From positions 1 to 64,000 of the forward strand of contig JASJCB010000017.1 of assembly GCA_030066195.1 (NCBI GenBank): a DNA stretch of 64,000 nt, written 5' to 3'. The stretch is from Acidobacteriota bacterium (GTDB taxonomy: Bacteria; Acidobacteriota; Holophagae; Acanthopleuribacterales; Acanthopleuribacteraceae). Under the pieces are notes generated by a model that worked only from the letters and a program-made list of their open reading frames with translations, had not been told where the DNA came from and searched no databases. Shown piece after piece: positions 36,568 through 44,025 of this stretch; the stretch's first letter is position 1, and each line of letters opens with the position of its first letter. The position numbers and the translations under genes are program-made.

Positions 36568-38575
36568 GGACAGACGCTTGATTGCCCTGCAACTGCTAAA
36601 ACAGATCCCGATCCTGTGGATCTGGGACAACGTGGAGCCGATTGCGGGTTTCCCCAAGGGTAGTCAATCCGCCTGGACGGGGGAGGAGCAGGAGGATCTG
36701 CTCAACTTCCTGCGGGACATCCGCGACACCCAAGCCAGGGTCTTGCTGACTTCGCGCCGCCGCGAGGAGGACTGGCTGGGGATGTTGCCCACACGCATCG
36801 CCGTCGGCCCCATGCCCATGCTGGAGCGGGCGCAACTGGCCGAGGCACTGGTCAAGAAACAGGGGGGCAAACTCAAGGAACTTTCCCTGTTGAATCCGTT
36901 ACTGGAATTCACCCAGGGCAATCCGCTGACCATCACGGTGCTGGTGGGCCAGGCGGTTCGCGACCGTTTGACGACCAAACGGGAAATCGATGACTTCGTA
37001 ACCAAACTACGACGCGGAGAAGCCCGCTTCGCCGATGAAGCGGCCGAGGGCCGTTCCAAATCGCTGGGCGCCTCGTTGGGTTACGGCTTCGAACACGCTT
37101 TCGACGAAAGCCAACGCAAGCAATTGGCCCTGCTCCACTTCTTCCAGGGTTTTGTGAATGTGGAAGTCTTGACCTGGATGGGTGACCCAAAAGCGGACTG
37201 GTGCCTGGCCGAGATTCGCGGCCTGAGCCGGGAAGCGGGCACGGCCCTGCTGGACCGCGCCGCCGAGGTGGGCCTGCTGGACGCCTTGGGCGGGGGCTAT
37301 TACCGCATCCACCCGGCGCTGCCCTGGTACTTCAAAAGCCTGTTCGACGCCGCCTACCCGACGGAACCGAAACCGCCGGGCAGCAGCCCCCAAGCCGCCG
37401 CCCGCGCTTTCGTGGAAGCCATGGGGGAATTGGGTAACTACTATCACGCTCAGTACGGGGACGGCAACCGCGAGGTCATCGGGGCGCTGACCGCCGAGGA
37501 AGCCAACCTGCTCTTCGCCCGAAGCCTGGCCCGTCGTCACGGTTGGTGGCATCGCATCATCAGTAACATGCAGGGCTTGGGTGAATTGTATGGCCATACC
37601 GGACGAAGGGCGGAATGGGTCCGGCTGGTCGAGGAAATCGTCCCCGACTTCGTCGACCCGGAAACCAACGGCCCGCTCTCGGGTCGGGAAGAAAAATGGA
37701 GTTTGGTTACCCAGTACCGCGTTCACCTTGCCAAGGAGACGCGGCAGTGGAAGAAAGCGGAAGAACTGCAAAAGGCCCGCGTTGAATGGAATCGAAAAGC
37801 GGCGGCCCCCTTCCTCGAAGCCGATCCCAAAACCTTGACTGATGCACATCGCAATACCGTTCGAACCCTAATGGCCTCATTGCACGATCTTGGCGAAATC
37901 CAACGGAAGGGCGGCGATACCCAATGCGTTCAAGCCTATGAAGCCTCTCTGGCCATCGCAGAGCAGATCGAGGATCGACCCGGCGCCGCGACATGTGCAT
38001 ACAACCTTGGAAGCGCATATGAGGAGATCGATACCATTCGAGACCTGAAAGAGGCCGAATCCTGGTATTGCCGTAGCTATGATCTGCGTGATGACAATCA
38101 GGGGCATGGAAGATGCCTCACCCAACTTGGCTACATAGCGCTCGAACGCTTCAAAGAAGCTAAAGCGACCGAGGAACCAGGTGAAGTGCTGCTAAAACAC
38201 CTCCAAGATGCCGAGCGGTATTACCTTCAGGCACTGGAATTGATTCCAGCCAATGCTGTGAATGACCGTGCGGTTGCGCACACGGTGCTAGGTAACATCT
38301 ATGGCCATGCCGGGCAAATCGATCAGTCTCTCCAACACAACCGTGATGCCATACGACTTCATGAAGCGGGTGGAAACATATACGTTGCCGGTCAGACACG
38401 CTCCAATGCCGCAGTTTTTCTTCTCAATGCCGGTCGCCTGGAGGATGCCCAAGCCTATGCATTAGCCGCGCTACGTAACTTTCAAACCTTCGGTGATCGT
38501 GCCGCAGGCGAAATCCAAAATACCCAAAACTTAATCCAAACTATCGAAACCGCAATTAAAAACCGTAACGGGTGA
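35915..38575 (+). CDS. STAND NTPase - TPR: C-terminal part of the frameshifted CHAT gene
   Basis: This frame is credible from about 35957 (LMHSGVTGVVAMRYNVYV, the end of the CHAT fold). It continues with a FYGRDETILAL entry into an NB-ARC/STAND ATPase: Walker A AYAGSGKTT, Walker B ILWIWDNVE, sensor RVLLTSRRRE, then a winged-helix region and TPR helices to the end (about 560-886). STAND proteins oligomerise on ligand binding through the repeats and activate an N-terminal effector, here the CHAT protease. The nominal ATG at 35915 lies inside the CHAT coding region of the other frame. If the lesion is real the protein is split and the sensor half may not be translated. Confidence 0.8.
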   Translation: MPTSTPRCGPWAPWLMHSGVTGVVAMRYNVYVDTAARFVADLYAALCRGNLLGEAVTVGRKILHNQPLREIGARPVTLQDWCVPVVFEAAAVPLFTAPVAEETPKLQLGEQENTNLDPELPRTPDVGFYGRDETILALDRAFDTEKIVLLHAYAGSGKTTAAAEFARWYSQTGGVPGPVLFTSFERYLTLTQVLNKLEYFFGPLLEQNGIHWLALDDKDRRLIALQLLKQIPILWIWDNVEPIAGFPKGSQSAWTGEEQEDLLNFLRDIRDTQARVLLTSRRREEDWLGMLPTRIAVGPMPMLERAQLAEALVKKQGGKLKELSLLNPLLEFTQGNPLTITVLVGQAVRDRLTTKREIDDFVTKLRRGEARFADEAAEGRSKSLGASLGYGFEHAFDESQRKQLALLHFFQGFVNVEVLTWMGDPKADWCLAEIRGLSREAGTALLDRAAEVGLLDALGGGYYRIHPALPWYFKSLFDAAYPTEPKPPGSSPQAAARAFVEAMGELGNYYHAQYGDGNREVIGALTAEEANLLFARSLARRHGWWHRIISNMQGLGELYGHTGRRAEWVRLVEEIVPDFVDPETNGPLSGREEKWSLVTQYRVHLAKETRQWKKAEELQKARVEWNRKAAAPFLEADPKTLTDAHRNTVRTLMASLHDLGEIQRKGGDTQCVQAYEASLAIAEQIEDRPGAATCAYNLGSAYEEIDTIRDLKEAESWYCRSYDLRDDNQGHGRCLTQLGYIALERFKEAKATEEPGEVLLKHLQDAERYYLQALELIPANAVNDRAVAHTVLGNIYGHAGQIDQSLQHNRDAIRLHEAGGNIYVAGQTRSNAAVFLLNAGRLEDAQAYALAALRNFQTFGDRAAGEIQNTQNLIQTIETAIKNRNG

Positions 38576-38640
38576 TCTTGCCGGCATCCATCGCACGCCT
38601 TCCATAGAGCGCCTGGGGTAGGTGGGCCGGGTTAGTAGCG

Positions 38641-38690
38641 TCTGCCCATACGACGGAGTCGTTAAATATCCTAGCCTGGGGTTGGCGGGG
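38641..38690. repeat. 50-bp dispersed repeat, copy A
   Basis: It begins TCTGCCCATACGACGGAGTC and ends GGGGTTGGCGGGG. A near-identical direct copy lies at 39528-39576 and a partial inverted copy at 39152-39196. It flanks the tandem arrays and the decayed nucleotidyltransferase gene. Confidence 0.8.
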
Positions 38691-38780
38691 CGTGGCCTGA
38701 CGAGTGATACAAAACGGTCGACCCCCCGCCTACCCCAGGCGACGATGGGCATGCATCAACGATTACGGGATAAAACGAAC

Positions 38781-38912
38781 GCGGTTGACCGTGAGATAAA
38801 TCGAATGCGGTTGATCCGAATGTCCCGACGCGATTGACCGTTTCGAATGACCTGACGCCGGTTTACCGTTTCGAATGCAACGCGGTTGGTCATTTCGAAT
38901 GTACCGACGCGG
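38781..38912. repeat. Five tandem copies of a degenerate ~26-bp repeat
   Basis: Units start near 38781, 38807, 38830, 38857 and 38882, with a partial unit at 38909. The core is GCGGTTGACCGTTTCGAATG with substitutions. Spacing is 23-27 bp. There are no unique spacers, so it is not a CRISPR array. Confidence 0.7.
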
Positions 38913-38921
38913 GGAATCCAT

Positions 38922-39150
38922 CGTCGCCTGGGAATGGCGGGCGGCGTTGTGTCATTCCAGATCTGGGCGCATGCCCCATCGTCGCCTAGGGTAGGTGGGC
39001 CGTGTTGTGTCATTCCAGATCTGGGCGCATGGCACGTCGTCGCCTGGGAATGGCGGACCGCGTTGTGTCATTGCAAATCTGGGCGCATGAAACGTCGTCG
39101 CCCGGGGTAGGTGGGCCGCGTTAGGTCATTGCAGATCCAAACACATGTCA
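38922..39150. repeat. Four tandem copies of a 58-bp repeat (array L)
   Basis: Units start at 38922, 38980, 39038 and 39096, an exact 58-bp period. Each begins CGTCGCC(T/C)GGG or similar, then GCGTTGTGTCATT and ATCTGGGCGCATG; the last is truncated and diverged. The units are homologous, in reverse complement, to the 63-bp units at 39574-39863. Confidence 0.85.
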
Positions 39151-39151
39151 C

Positions 39152-39196
39152 GGCCCACCAACCCCAGGCTAATTTATGCAACGACTCCGTCGTATA
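39152..39196. repeat. Dispersed repeat, copy C (inverted, partial)
   Basis: The sequence CACCAACCCCAGGCTAATTT followed by ACGACTCCGTCGTATA is the reverse complement of the 38641-38690 element with some changes. It closes array L on its right side. Confidence 0.7.
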
Positions 39197-39250
39197 CCGG
39201 CACAGCACTATCGTACCGATCCCTTATGTTAAAATGAAACAGGAGGCATG

Positions 39251-39451
39251 ATGAAACGAGAAGATTATCCGGTGCGTATCCTTCGAAAAGGCGAAAGCGA
39301 GGAAGATCCCTATTTGTCGGGGACAACGGCCCGGGACCGGCTGATGATGATGTGGCCGTTGGCGCTTCAAGCTTGGGCCTTCAAGGGAGAGGATCACCGT
39401 GAATCCAGACTTTCTAGACATGTTGTCCGCGTTCATCGACGAGGGCGTTGA
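39251..39451 (+). CDS. Small partner ORF of a nucleotidyltransferase module
   Basis: The 66-aa product has REDYPVRILRKGESEEDPYL, RDRLMMMWPLALQAWAFKGE and ESRLSRHVVRVHRRG. This MWPL..AWAFKG..ESRL.RHV pattern is that of small ORFs found directly upstream of AbiEii/MNT-type nucleotidyltransferase genes; function unknown. AGGAGG lies 4 bp before the second of two ATGs (39251). The downstream partner begins at 39399, overlapping in another frame, and is destroyed, so this ORF may be an orphan. Confidence 0.5.
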   Translation: MKREDYPVRILRKGESEEDPYLSGTTARDRLMMMWPLALQAWAFKGEDHRESRLSRHVVRVHRRGR

Positions 39452-39525
39452 GTTTCTTCTCGTCGGCGCCTATGCGCCTTGACCTTTGGGTCAACAAAAA
39501 CACGTTGGTTTTGATCAATCGTTTG
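39399..39525 (+). pseudogene. Remnant of a nucleotidyltransferase (MNT/AbiEii-like) gene
   Basis: A GTG start at 39399 opens 27 codons reading NPDFLDMLSAFIDEGVEFLL then VGAYA, the N-terminus typical of these proteins, and hits TGA at 39480-39482. Immediately after, in the +1 frame, DLWVNKNT (39481-39504) continues the family's later DLDLWV metal-binding segment. The intervening part of the motif is missing, so an internal deletion has fused the two pieces out of frame. The copy B repeat starts at 39528 and the rest of the gene is gone. Confidence 0.65.
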
Positions 39526-39527
39526 TG

Positions 39528-39576
39528 TCTGCCCATACGACGGAGTCGTTAAATATCTTAGCCAGGGGTTGGCGGG
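39528..39576. repeat. 50-bp dispersed repeat, copy B
   Basis: A direct copy of 38641-38690 differing at a few positions. It directly follows the truncated nucleotidyltransferase remnant and leads into the 63-bp array. Confidence 0.8.
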
Positions 39577-39863
39577 CCGGATTATGCTCCCCGATCTACC
39601 ATTACCTGACGCGGCCCGCCTACCCCTGGCGACAATGGGCCGGGTTATGCTCCGCGATCTGCCATGACCTGACGCGGCCCGCCTACCCCTGGCGACGATG
39701 GGCCGTGACATCCTCCGTGATCTGCCCGCCTACCCCGGGCGCCGATGGGCCGGGTTATGTTCCGCGATCTGCCACGACCCAACGCGGCCCGCCTACCCCG
39801 GGCGACGATGGGCCGTGGCATGCTCCGCGATCTGCAATGACCTGACTCGGCCCGCCTACCCAT
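39574..39863. repeat. Five tandem copies of a 63-bp repeat (array R)
   Basis: Units start at 39574, 39637, 39700, 39747 and 39810. The period is 63 bp except for the third unit, which lacks 16 bp. Each unit reads GGGCCGGGTTATGCTCCGCG, then ATCTGCCATGACCTGACGCG, then GCCCGCCTACCCCTGGCGAC with small changes. In reverse complement they match the 58-bp units of array L, so the two arrays form a large inverted arrangement around the small ORF and gene remnant. Confidence 0.85.
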
Positions 39864-39930
39864 GCTCCGACGTCGGTAACCCATTGTTTTTGTTAAACCA
39901 AACCGGAAAAACATAATCATCCCAGGGGAA

Positions 39931-40000
39931 TGCACGCTGGAAGCGTGCGCGCCCAGGGGTTTTTCGCCTTGCCTCGCCCTGGGGGCGATTCTCGGCTTGC
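39931..40000. repeat. Fourth copy of the palindromic element
   Basis: TGCACGCTGGAAGCGTGCGC, then GCCCAGGGG, the TTTTTCGCC stretch and GGGGGCGATTCTCGGCTTG match the 33220-33287 copy in the same orientation. It sits just past the 3' end of the RNase E/G gene. Confidence 0.8.
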
Positions 40001-40006
40001 GTGTTG

Positions 40007-41434
40007 TTACCCCAGGGTTAGGGTCCAGGCTCGGGGGCGCATTTCGTGGCGTTTTTCTATTTGGATTTTTATTTCTTGTAGGGTTTCTATGGGGGCGAAG
40101 TATAGGTCTTTTCGTTTGGTCAGGTGATCGGCCAGGGACTGGCCGCAGCTTAGGGTGTAGGTTTCGCCGGTCATTCCTTTGGATTCTCTCAGCAATTGTT
40201 TTTGGATGTCTGCCGTGATGGTTTCCAGGCGGTCTCTTCGGCCCGTGCCTCGGCAGGTGTTGCAGGGTTCCGTTAGGATGTGAGCCAGGTCCGGGCCGCG
40301 TCGTTCTCGGCTTAGGCGGGCCAGGCCGAAACGGTCGATGCGCAACAGTTCGACTCGGGCCGGGTCGGCGGTCAGGGCTTTTTTCAGGGCGTTGTCTACC
40401 CGGGTTCGCCAGTCCGGTTCCTTGGCGTTGATGAAATCTACCACGATCAGGCCGGCCAGGTTCCTGGCGCGCAGTTGGACGGCCAGTTCGTCCGCCGCTT
40501 CCAGGTTGGTGCGTAATGCTGCTGAGAGTCCGCCTCGGGATTTGCCGTGTTTGCCGCTGTCCACGTCGATGGTGACCATGGCCTCGGTTTGGTGGAAATG
40601 CAGTCGGCCGCCCGACTTCAGCCAGACCTTGGCAGCGCGCAGGTCGTCGATCTGCGATTCTATTTTGTAAGTGTCGAACAGGGACGAGGCCTCGCGGTGG
40701 ATGGAGAGGCGCGCGGCCAGGTCGGGCGCGGTGGCCAGGAGTTGGGTCCGCAGTTCTTCGCCGTAGGTCTCGTCGTCCACGTGCAGGTTGCGCAGTCGGC
40801 TGAGGCCGATTTCGTGGACGGCGGCCAGGACGGGGTCTTCGCGGTAGAGCAGGCGGGGTTTGCCCGAGGCGGCGGCTTGTTGCAGGTCGCGGTACCGGGC
40901 AGCCAGGACCTTTGCTTCGGCGTCCAGGACCTCCGGGCGCACCTCGGCGGCGGCCGAACGCACAATCCAGCCGCCTTGTTCGGGCAGGCGTTCAGCCAGG
41001 TTTTCCCGGTCGCCCTTGAACTCGCGGGAGAAGGAGACCCCGGCGCCCAGGGGCAGGTGGATCAGGCGTAAGCCCGCCAATTTGATCTCGCCGTCTACGC
41101 GGGCCAGTTTGTCGCCCAGGGCCGGTTTGCGCAGTTGCACCGGCATTTCCCGGCCCGGTTTCAGGACCGATTCGATGGTGGTCTTGCGGCTGGGCAGCAG
41201 GCCGGGCGGCAGGTTGCCCCGGTCCAGGAAGACGTTTTCGGCGCCGCCCACATCCAAGTAAGCGGCTTGGATGCCCGCGTGGACCTCGACCACCTTGGCC
41301 TTGAAGATGCTGCCGGGTGCGGGCGGGTCGTCCGGCCGGTGCAGACTGAGGCCTTCCAGGCGGCCGTTGCGTAACCGGGCCAGGCGCATGAGGCCCGGCA
41401 TCCGGTTGGCAAACAGCGAAATCTCCCCGGGCAC
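40007..41434 (-). CDS. rng: Ribonuclease E/G family endoribonuclease
   Basis: The 475-aa enzyme is of RNase G size. It has an S1-like RNA-binding region (GSIFKAKVVEVHAGIQAAYLDVGGAENVFL, residues about 42-72). The DNase-I-like catalytic domain has the Mg-binding aspartates in TIDVDSGK and GLIVVDFI, and the Zn-link CNTCRGTG contributes to tetramer assembly. The enzyme cleaves single-stranded RNA for rRNA maturation and mRNA decay. It starts with GTG 4 bp after the EVE-domain gene's stop. It is last of a five-gene minus-strand run. Confidence 0.92.
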   Translation of the reverse strand: MPGEISLFANRMPGLMRLARLRNGRLEGLSLHRPDDPPAPGSIFKAKVVEVHAGIQAAYLDVGGAENVFLDRGNLPPGLLPSRKTTIESVLKPGREMPVQLRKPALGDKLARVDGEIKLAGLRLIHLPLGAGVSFSREFKGDRENLAERLPEQGGWIVRSAAAEVRPEVLDAEAKVLAARYRDLQQAAASGKPRLLYREDPVLAAVHEIGLSRLRNLHVDDETYGEELRTQLLATAPDLAARLSIHREASSLFDTYKIESQIDDLRAAKVWLKSGGRLHFHQTEAMVTIDVDSGKHGKSRGGLSAALRTNLEAADELAVQLRARNLAGLIVVDFINAKEPDWRTRVDNALKKALTADPARVELLRIDRFGLARLSRERRGPDLAHILTEPCNTCRGTGRRDRLETITADIQKQLLRESKGMTGETYTLSCGQSLADHLTKRKDLYFAPIETLQEIKIQIEKRHEMRPRAWTLTLG

Positions 41435-41438
41435 GGTC

Positions 41439-41897
41439 TCAATCCCCGATCATGCTTTGGATGTGGTTCCAATGGGCCTCGCTGACGGGTTGAATGGACA
41501 GGCGGCTGCCTTTGGCCAGCAGCATCATGCCGTCCAGTTCCGGGACCTGCTTCAGCATGGACAGTTCCAGGGTCTTGGGATAGTGGCGCACGTATTCCAC
41601 GTCGACCAGCACCCAACGGGGGTTTTCCGGGTCCGATTTGGGATCGAAGTACTTTTCGTCGGGGTTGAATTGGGTGGGGTCGGGATAGGGCTCGGAAGCC
41701 ACGCGGGCCTCGCCCACGATGCCCATGGGTTTGACGCGGCTGTGGTAGATGAAGATGGGGTCGCCAATCTTCATCTCGTCCCGCATCAGGTTGCGGGCCT
41801 GGTAGTTGCGGACGCCGTCCCAGGGTTCCTTGCCCGCCGCCTTCAGATCATCGATGGAAAAAACATCCGGCTCCGTTTTCATCAGCCAGTAATTCAT
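41439..41897 (-). CDS. EVE-domain protein (modified-base-binding, YTH/PUA-like fold)
   Basis: The 152-aa single-domain protein has the EVE hallmarks: MNYWLMKTEPDVFSIDDL at the start, WDGVRNYQARNLMRDEMKIG, then FIYHSRVKPMGIVGEARV and PRWVLVDVEYV. EVE domains bind modified bases in DNA or RNA. Adjacent to RNase G (4 bp) a role in recognising modified RNA is possible, though the domain is also found with modification-dependent restriction systems, none of which is seen here. The ATG directly abuts the stop of the upstream gene. Confidence 0.92.
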   Translation of the reverse strand: MNYWLMKTEPDVFSIDDLKAAGKEPWDGVRNYQARNLMRDEMKIGDPIFIYHSRVKPMGIVGEARVASEPYPDPTQFNPDEKYFDPKSDPENPRWVLVDVEYVRHYPKTLELSMLKQVPELDGMMLLAKGSRLSIQPVSEAHWNHIQSMIGD

Positions 41898-42719
41898 TCA
41901 GTACCTCTTGCGCGTGTTGTGTCCGCGTCCCGGTTTCGCGCCCCGCTTTTGATGGAAGCGTTCCTCCAGGATACGTTGGATCAGCCGTCTAGTATAGAGT
42001 TTCAGCTTGCCTTCCCTCAAGAGCGATTGCAATAGTTGTTCGTTCAGGGTCCGGGCCAGGGGGAGGATGCTGCTGTTGGGGGTGCGGTCGTTGCGCAGCA
42101 GGGCCAGTTTGATTTCGCGGAAACTGTTCCAGCGGGGCGAAGCGGCCAGCACGCCCAGGGCGCTTTCGCCGATGCGCGGGTAGGCAGCCATGAACATGGC
42201 GTCCTCGTAGGTGAACTGCGAGTTGGTGACCAGGGCTTGAATCACGCGCCGCTCGCTTTGCAGGCGCAGCGGTTTCACCAGGCCGCGCGGGGCCTGGCGC
42301 GCCATGGCGATCTTTTCGCCCAAGGCCAGGCGGGGCATGACCTCCATGACCTCGTCCACCATGCGCTTGCGCAGGGCGCCGGAGAGGTAGGGCAGCCGAA
42401 TGGTATGCATCAGGTCCACCCAGCGAATGGCGCCGACCAGGTTCATGGTGAGCGACGGCGGGGCGCTTTTGCAGCGCAGCATGGCCAGGCAGATACGGTA
42501 GCTCTTGCGCCATTCCTTGTTCTGGTAGATTTCCAGGATGGCGTCGCGGGGGATCACGCGGCCGCGTCTCAGGAAGAGGATCAGCCATTTCTCGGAAAAA
42601 GATTCGTGGCCGCGCAGGTAGTCCCACTCCGGGTGATCGGTGGTGTACAGGTATTTGAGTACCTGTTCTTCGCTTGCGTTTACCAGCGCATGTCCTTGAA
42701 GCCGGGGAACACTCATCAT
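41898..42719 (-). CDS. Helical-repeat protein of unknown function
   Basis: The 273-aa protein is almost entirely helical with recurring hydrophobic and charged heptad-like blocks (SEEQVLKYLY; RDAILEIYQNKEWRKSYRI; RRVIQALVTNSQFTYEDAMF). It resembles HEAT-like alpha-solenoids, with a very basic C-terminus (RFHQKRGAKPGRGHNTRKRY) that may bind nucleic acid or membrane. There is no signal peptide or membrane helix. It lies in an operon between a DUF4388 membrane protein (24 bp) and the EVE gene (0 bp). I do not recognise its family. Confidence 0.7.
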   Translation of the reverse strand: MMSVPRLQGHALVNASEEQVLKYLYTTDHPEWDYLRGHESFSEKWLILFLRRGRVIPRDAILEIYQNKEWRKSYRICLAMLRCKSAPPSLTMNLVGAIRWVDLMHTIRLPYLSGALRKRMVDEVMEVMPRLALGEKIAMARQAPRGLVKPLRLQSERRVIQALVTNSQFTYEDAMFMAAYPRIGESALGVLAASPRWNSFREIKLALLRNDRTPNSSILPLARTLNEQLLQSLLREGKLKLYTRRLIQRILEERFHQKRGAKPGRGHNTRKRY

Positions 42720-42743
42720 GGGACTCGCGGTCTGCCTTTGGGG

Positions 42744-44021
42744 TCAGGGTTCCAGGGAAGCCGTTTCTTGGGCGAACGTCCTGGTGATCAGGATGTCGGC
42801 CGAGCGGGTGCCGTCGAAGTTGCGGCCGGCCAGCGTGTAGCCGGACTGTTCCAGGTCGTAGAAGAAGTCGTTGCCGCGCGGGTCCTTGATGTCGTCTTCC
42901 CGCAGGAAGCTGCGCCGCTCCAGGCTGCCCAGGTTGGGCGGCAGGGTGCCCACGGTGATGTAGTAGATTTCGACGGCCGAGGCGATTTTACGGAGGCGGT
43001 AGGCCACCGTGGCGTCCCATTGGTTTTCCAGCTGTTCTACTTTGGCGGGAGAGGGGAAGTAGGTATTCAAGGGGTTCCAAGCCAGGTAGAAGCTGAACGC
43101 GGCGATGATGACAACCAGGATGGCGGGAACCCAGACGGGGATATGGTGTTCCTTCTCGATGACGCCCACGGTGGACTGGGCTTCCTCGTCGCTGAGCTTT
43201 TGCACCAGGCCCATGCCGATCAGGTCGTAGAGGGCGCGGCAGGTTTCGAATTCGTTGAGGCCGGAGGTGTCGATCAGGTCCTGGACCATGGAGGGTCCGT
43301 CGATCAGGCGCAGGACAAGTTCCATCTGGTGGGACAGGTTGGGCATGCCGGATGTGGGCGGGGTGCTGTCCTCGTCCATGGTGTTTTCCGACAGCACGCC
43401 TTCCAGCAGGGAATTGAAGCTGTCTTCGCCGCTGACATCCACCGACAGGCTCTGGTCCACGTTCAGCTTGATGGTGCGGCCCTCGCGGGTGCGGTCGACC
43501 ATGGTTTCGAAGTCGGGAATGACCTTTTCGATCATGGGCCATTCGTCCAACATGCGCACCCCTTCCATGAGGATGGACTCGGAGGTGATGGGCGCGAAGT
43601 TCTCCTGGTCGTAGTCTACGAAGCGTTCCTGCTTGAAGTGGTACTCGCCGTCCAGCCAGCGGAACAGGCGGTAGATGATTTCGGACGTTTGCATTTGCAG
43701 GGAATCGCGCAGGTCTTCCTGTTTGATAAAGCCCTTTTGCACCAGCACCTGGCCCAGGCGCTGCAAGGTGTTGCGCTGGGAGGTCAGGGCTTCTTCCAGT
43801 TCGTTCTGCGAGATGCGGTTGGATTTGACCAATACGTGGCCCAGGCGGTTTTCCAACTTCTGGTTGTTGGTGTCGGCGCCCACCACGAGGCCGTTCATAA
43901 ACAGGATGCGGGCCTCTTCCTTGTCGTTGGTAAGGGTCAGGACACCGGTTTTCTTCTGGAGGCCGATGAGCTGGAAGATATCGGCCAGGGAGAAATCCTT
44001 CAGGGTTCCGGCAAGTGCCAT
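42744..44021 (-). CDS. DUF4388 (PATAN-like) membrane protein with periplasmic C-terminal domain
   Basis: The 425-aa protein starts with a DUF4388 domain (MALAGTLKDFSLADIFQLIG; KKTGVLTLTNDKEEARILF), then a GspE-N-like helical segment (LGHVLVKSNRISQNELEEAL and LGQVLVQKGFIKQEDLRDSL, two related copies). An acidic linker and one membrane helix (WVPAILVVIIAAFSFYLAW, near residue 310) follow. The roughly 90-residue C-terminal periplasmic domain contains IASAVEIYYITVGTLPPNL and YDLEQSGYTLAG, which looks like the mature part of a type II pseudopilin. DUF4388 domains occur in signalling and motility proteins. It starts 4 bp after the TPR membrane protein gene. Confidence 0.8.
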   Translation of the reverse strand: MALAGTLKDFSLADIFQLIGLQKKTGVLTLTNDKEEARILFMNGLVVGADTNNQKLENRLGHVLVKSNRISQNELEEALTSQRNTLQRLGQVLVQKGFIKQEDLRDSLQMQTSEIIYRLFRWLDGEYHFKQERFVDYDQENFAPITSESILMEGVRMLDEWPMIEKVIPDFETMVDRTREGRTIKLNVDQSLSVDVSGEDSFNSLLEGVLSENTMDEDSTPPTSGMPNLSHQMELVLRLIDGPSMVQDLIDTSGLNEFETCRALYDLIGMGLVQKLSDEEAQSTVGVIEKEHHIPVWVPAILVVIIAAFSFYLAWNPLNTYFPSPAKVEQLENQWDATVAYRLRKIASAVEIYYITVGTLPPNLGSLERRSFLREDDIKDPRGNDFFYDLEQSGYTLAGRNFDGTRSADILITRTFAQETASLEP

Positions 44022-44025
44022 GACG

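Noticed and set aside
38781-39863. Possible CRISPR array
   Set aside because: The repeats are contiguous and degenerate, without unique spacers of constant length, and no cas gene is present.
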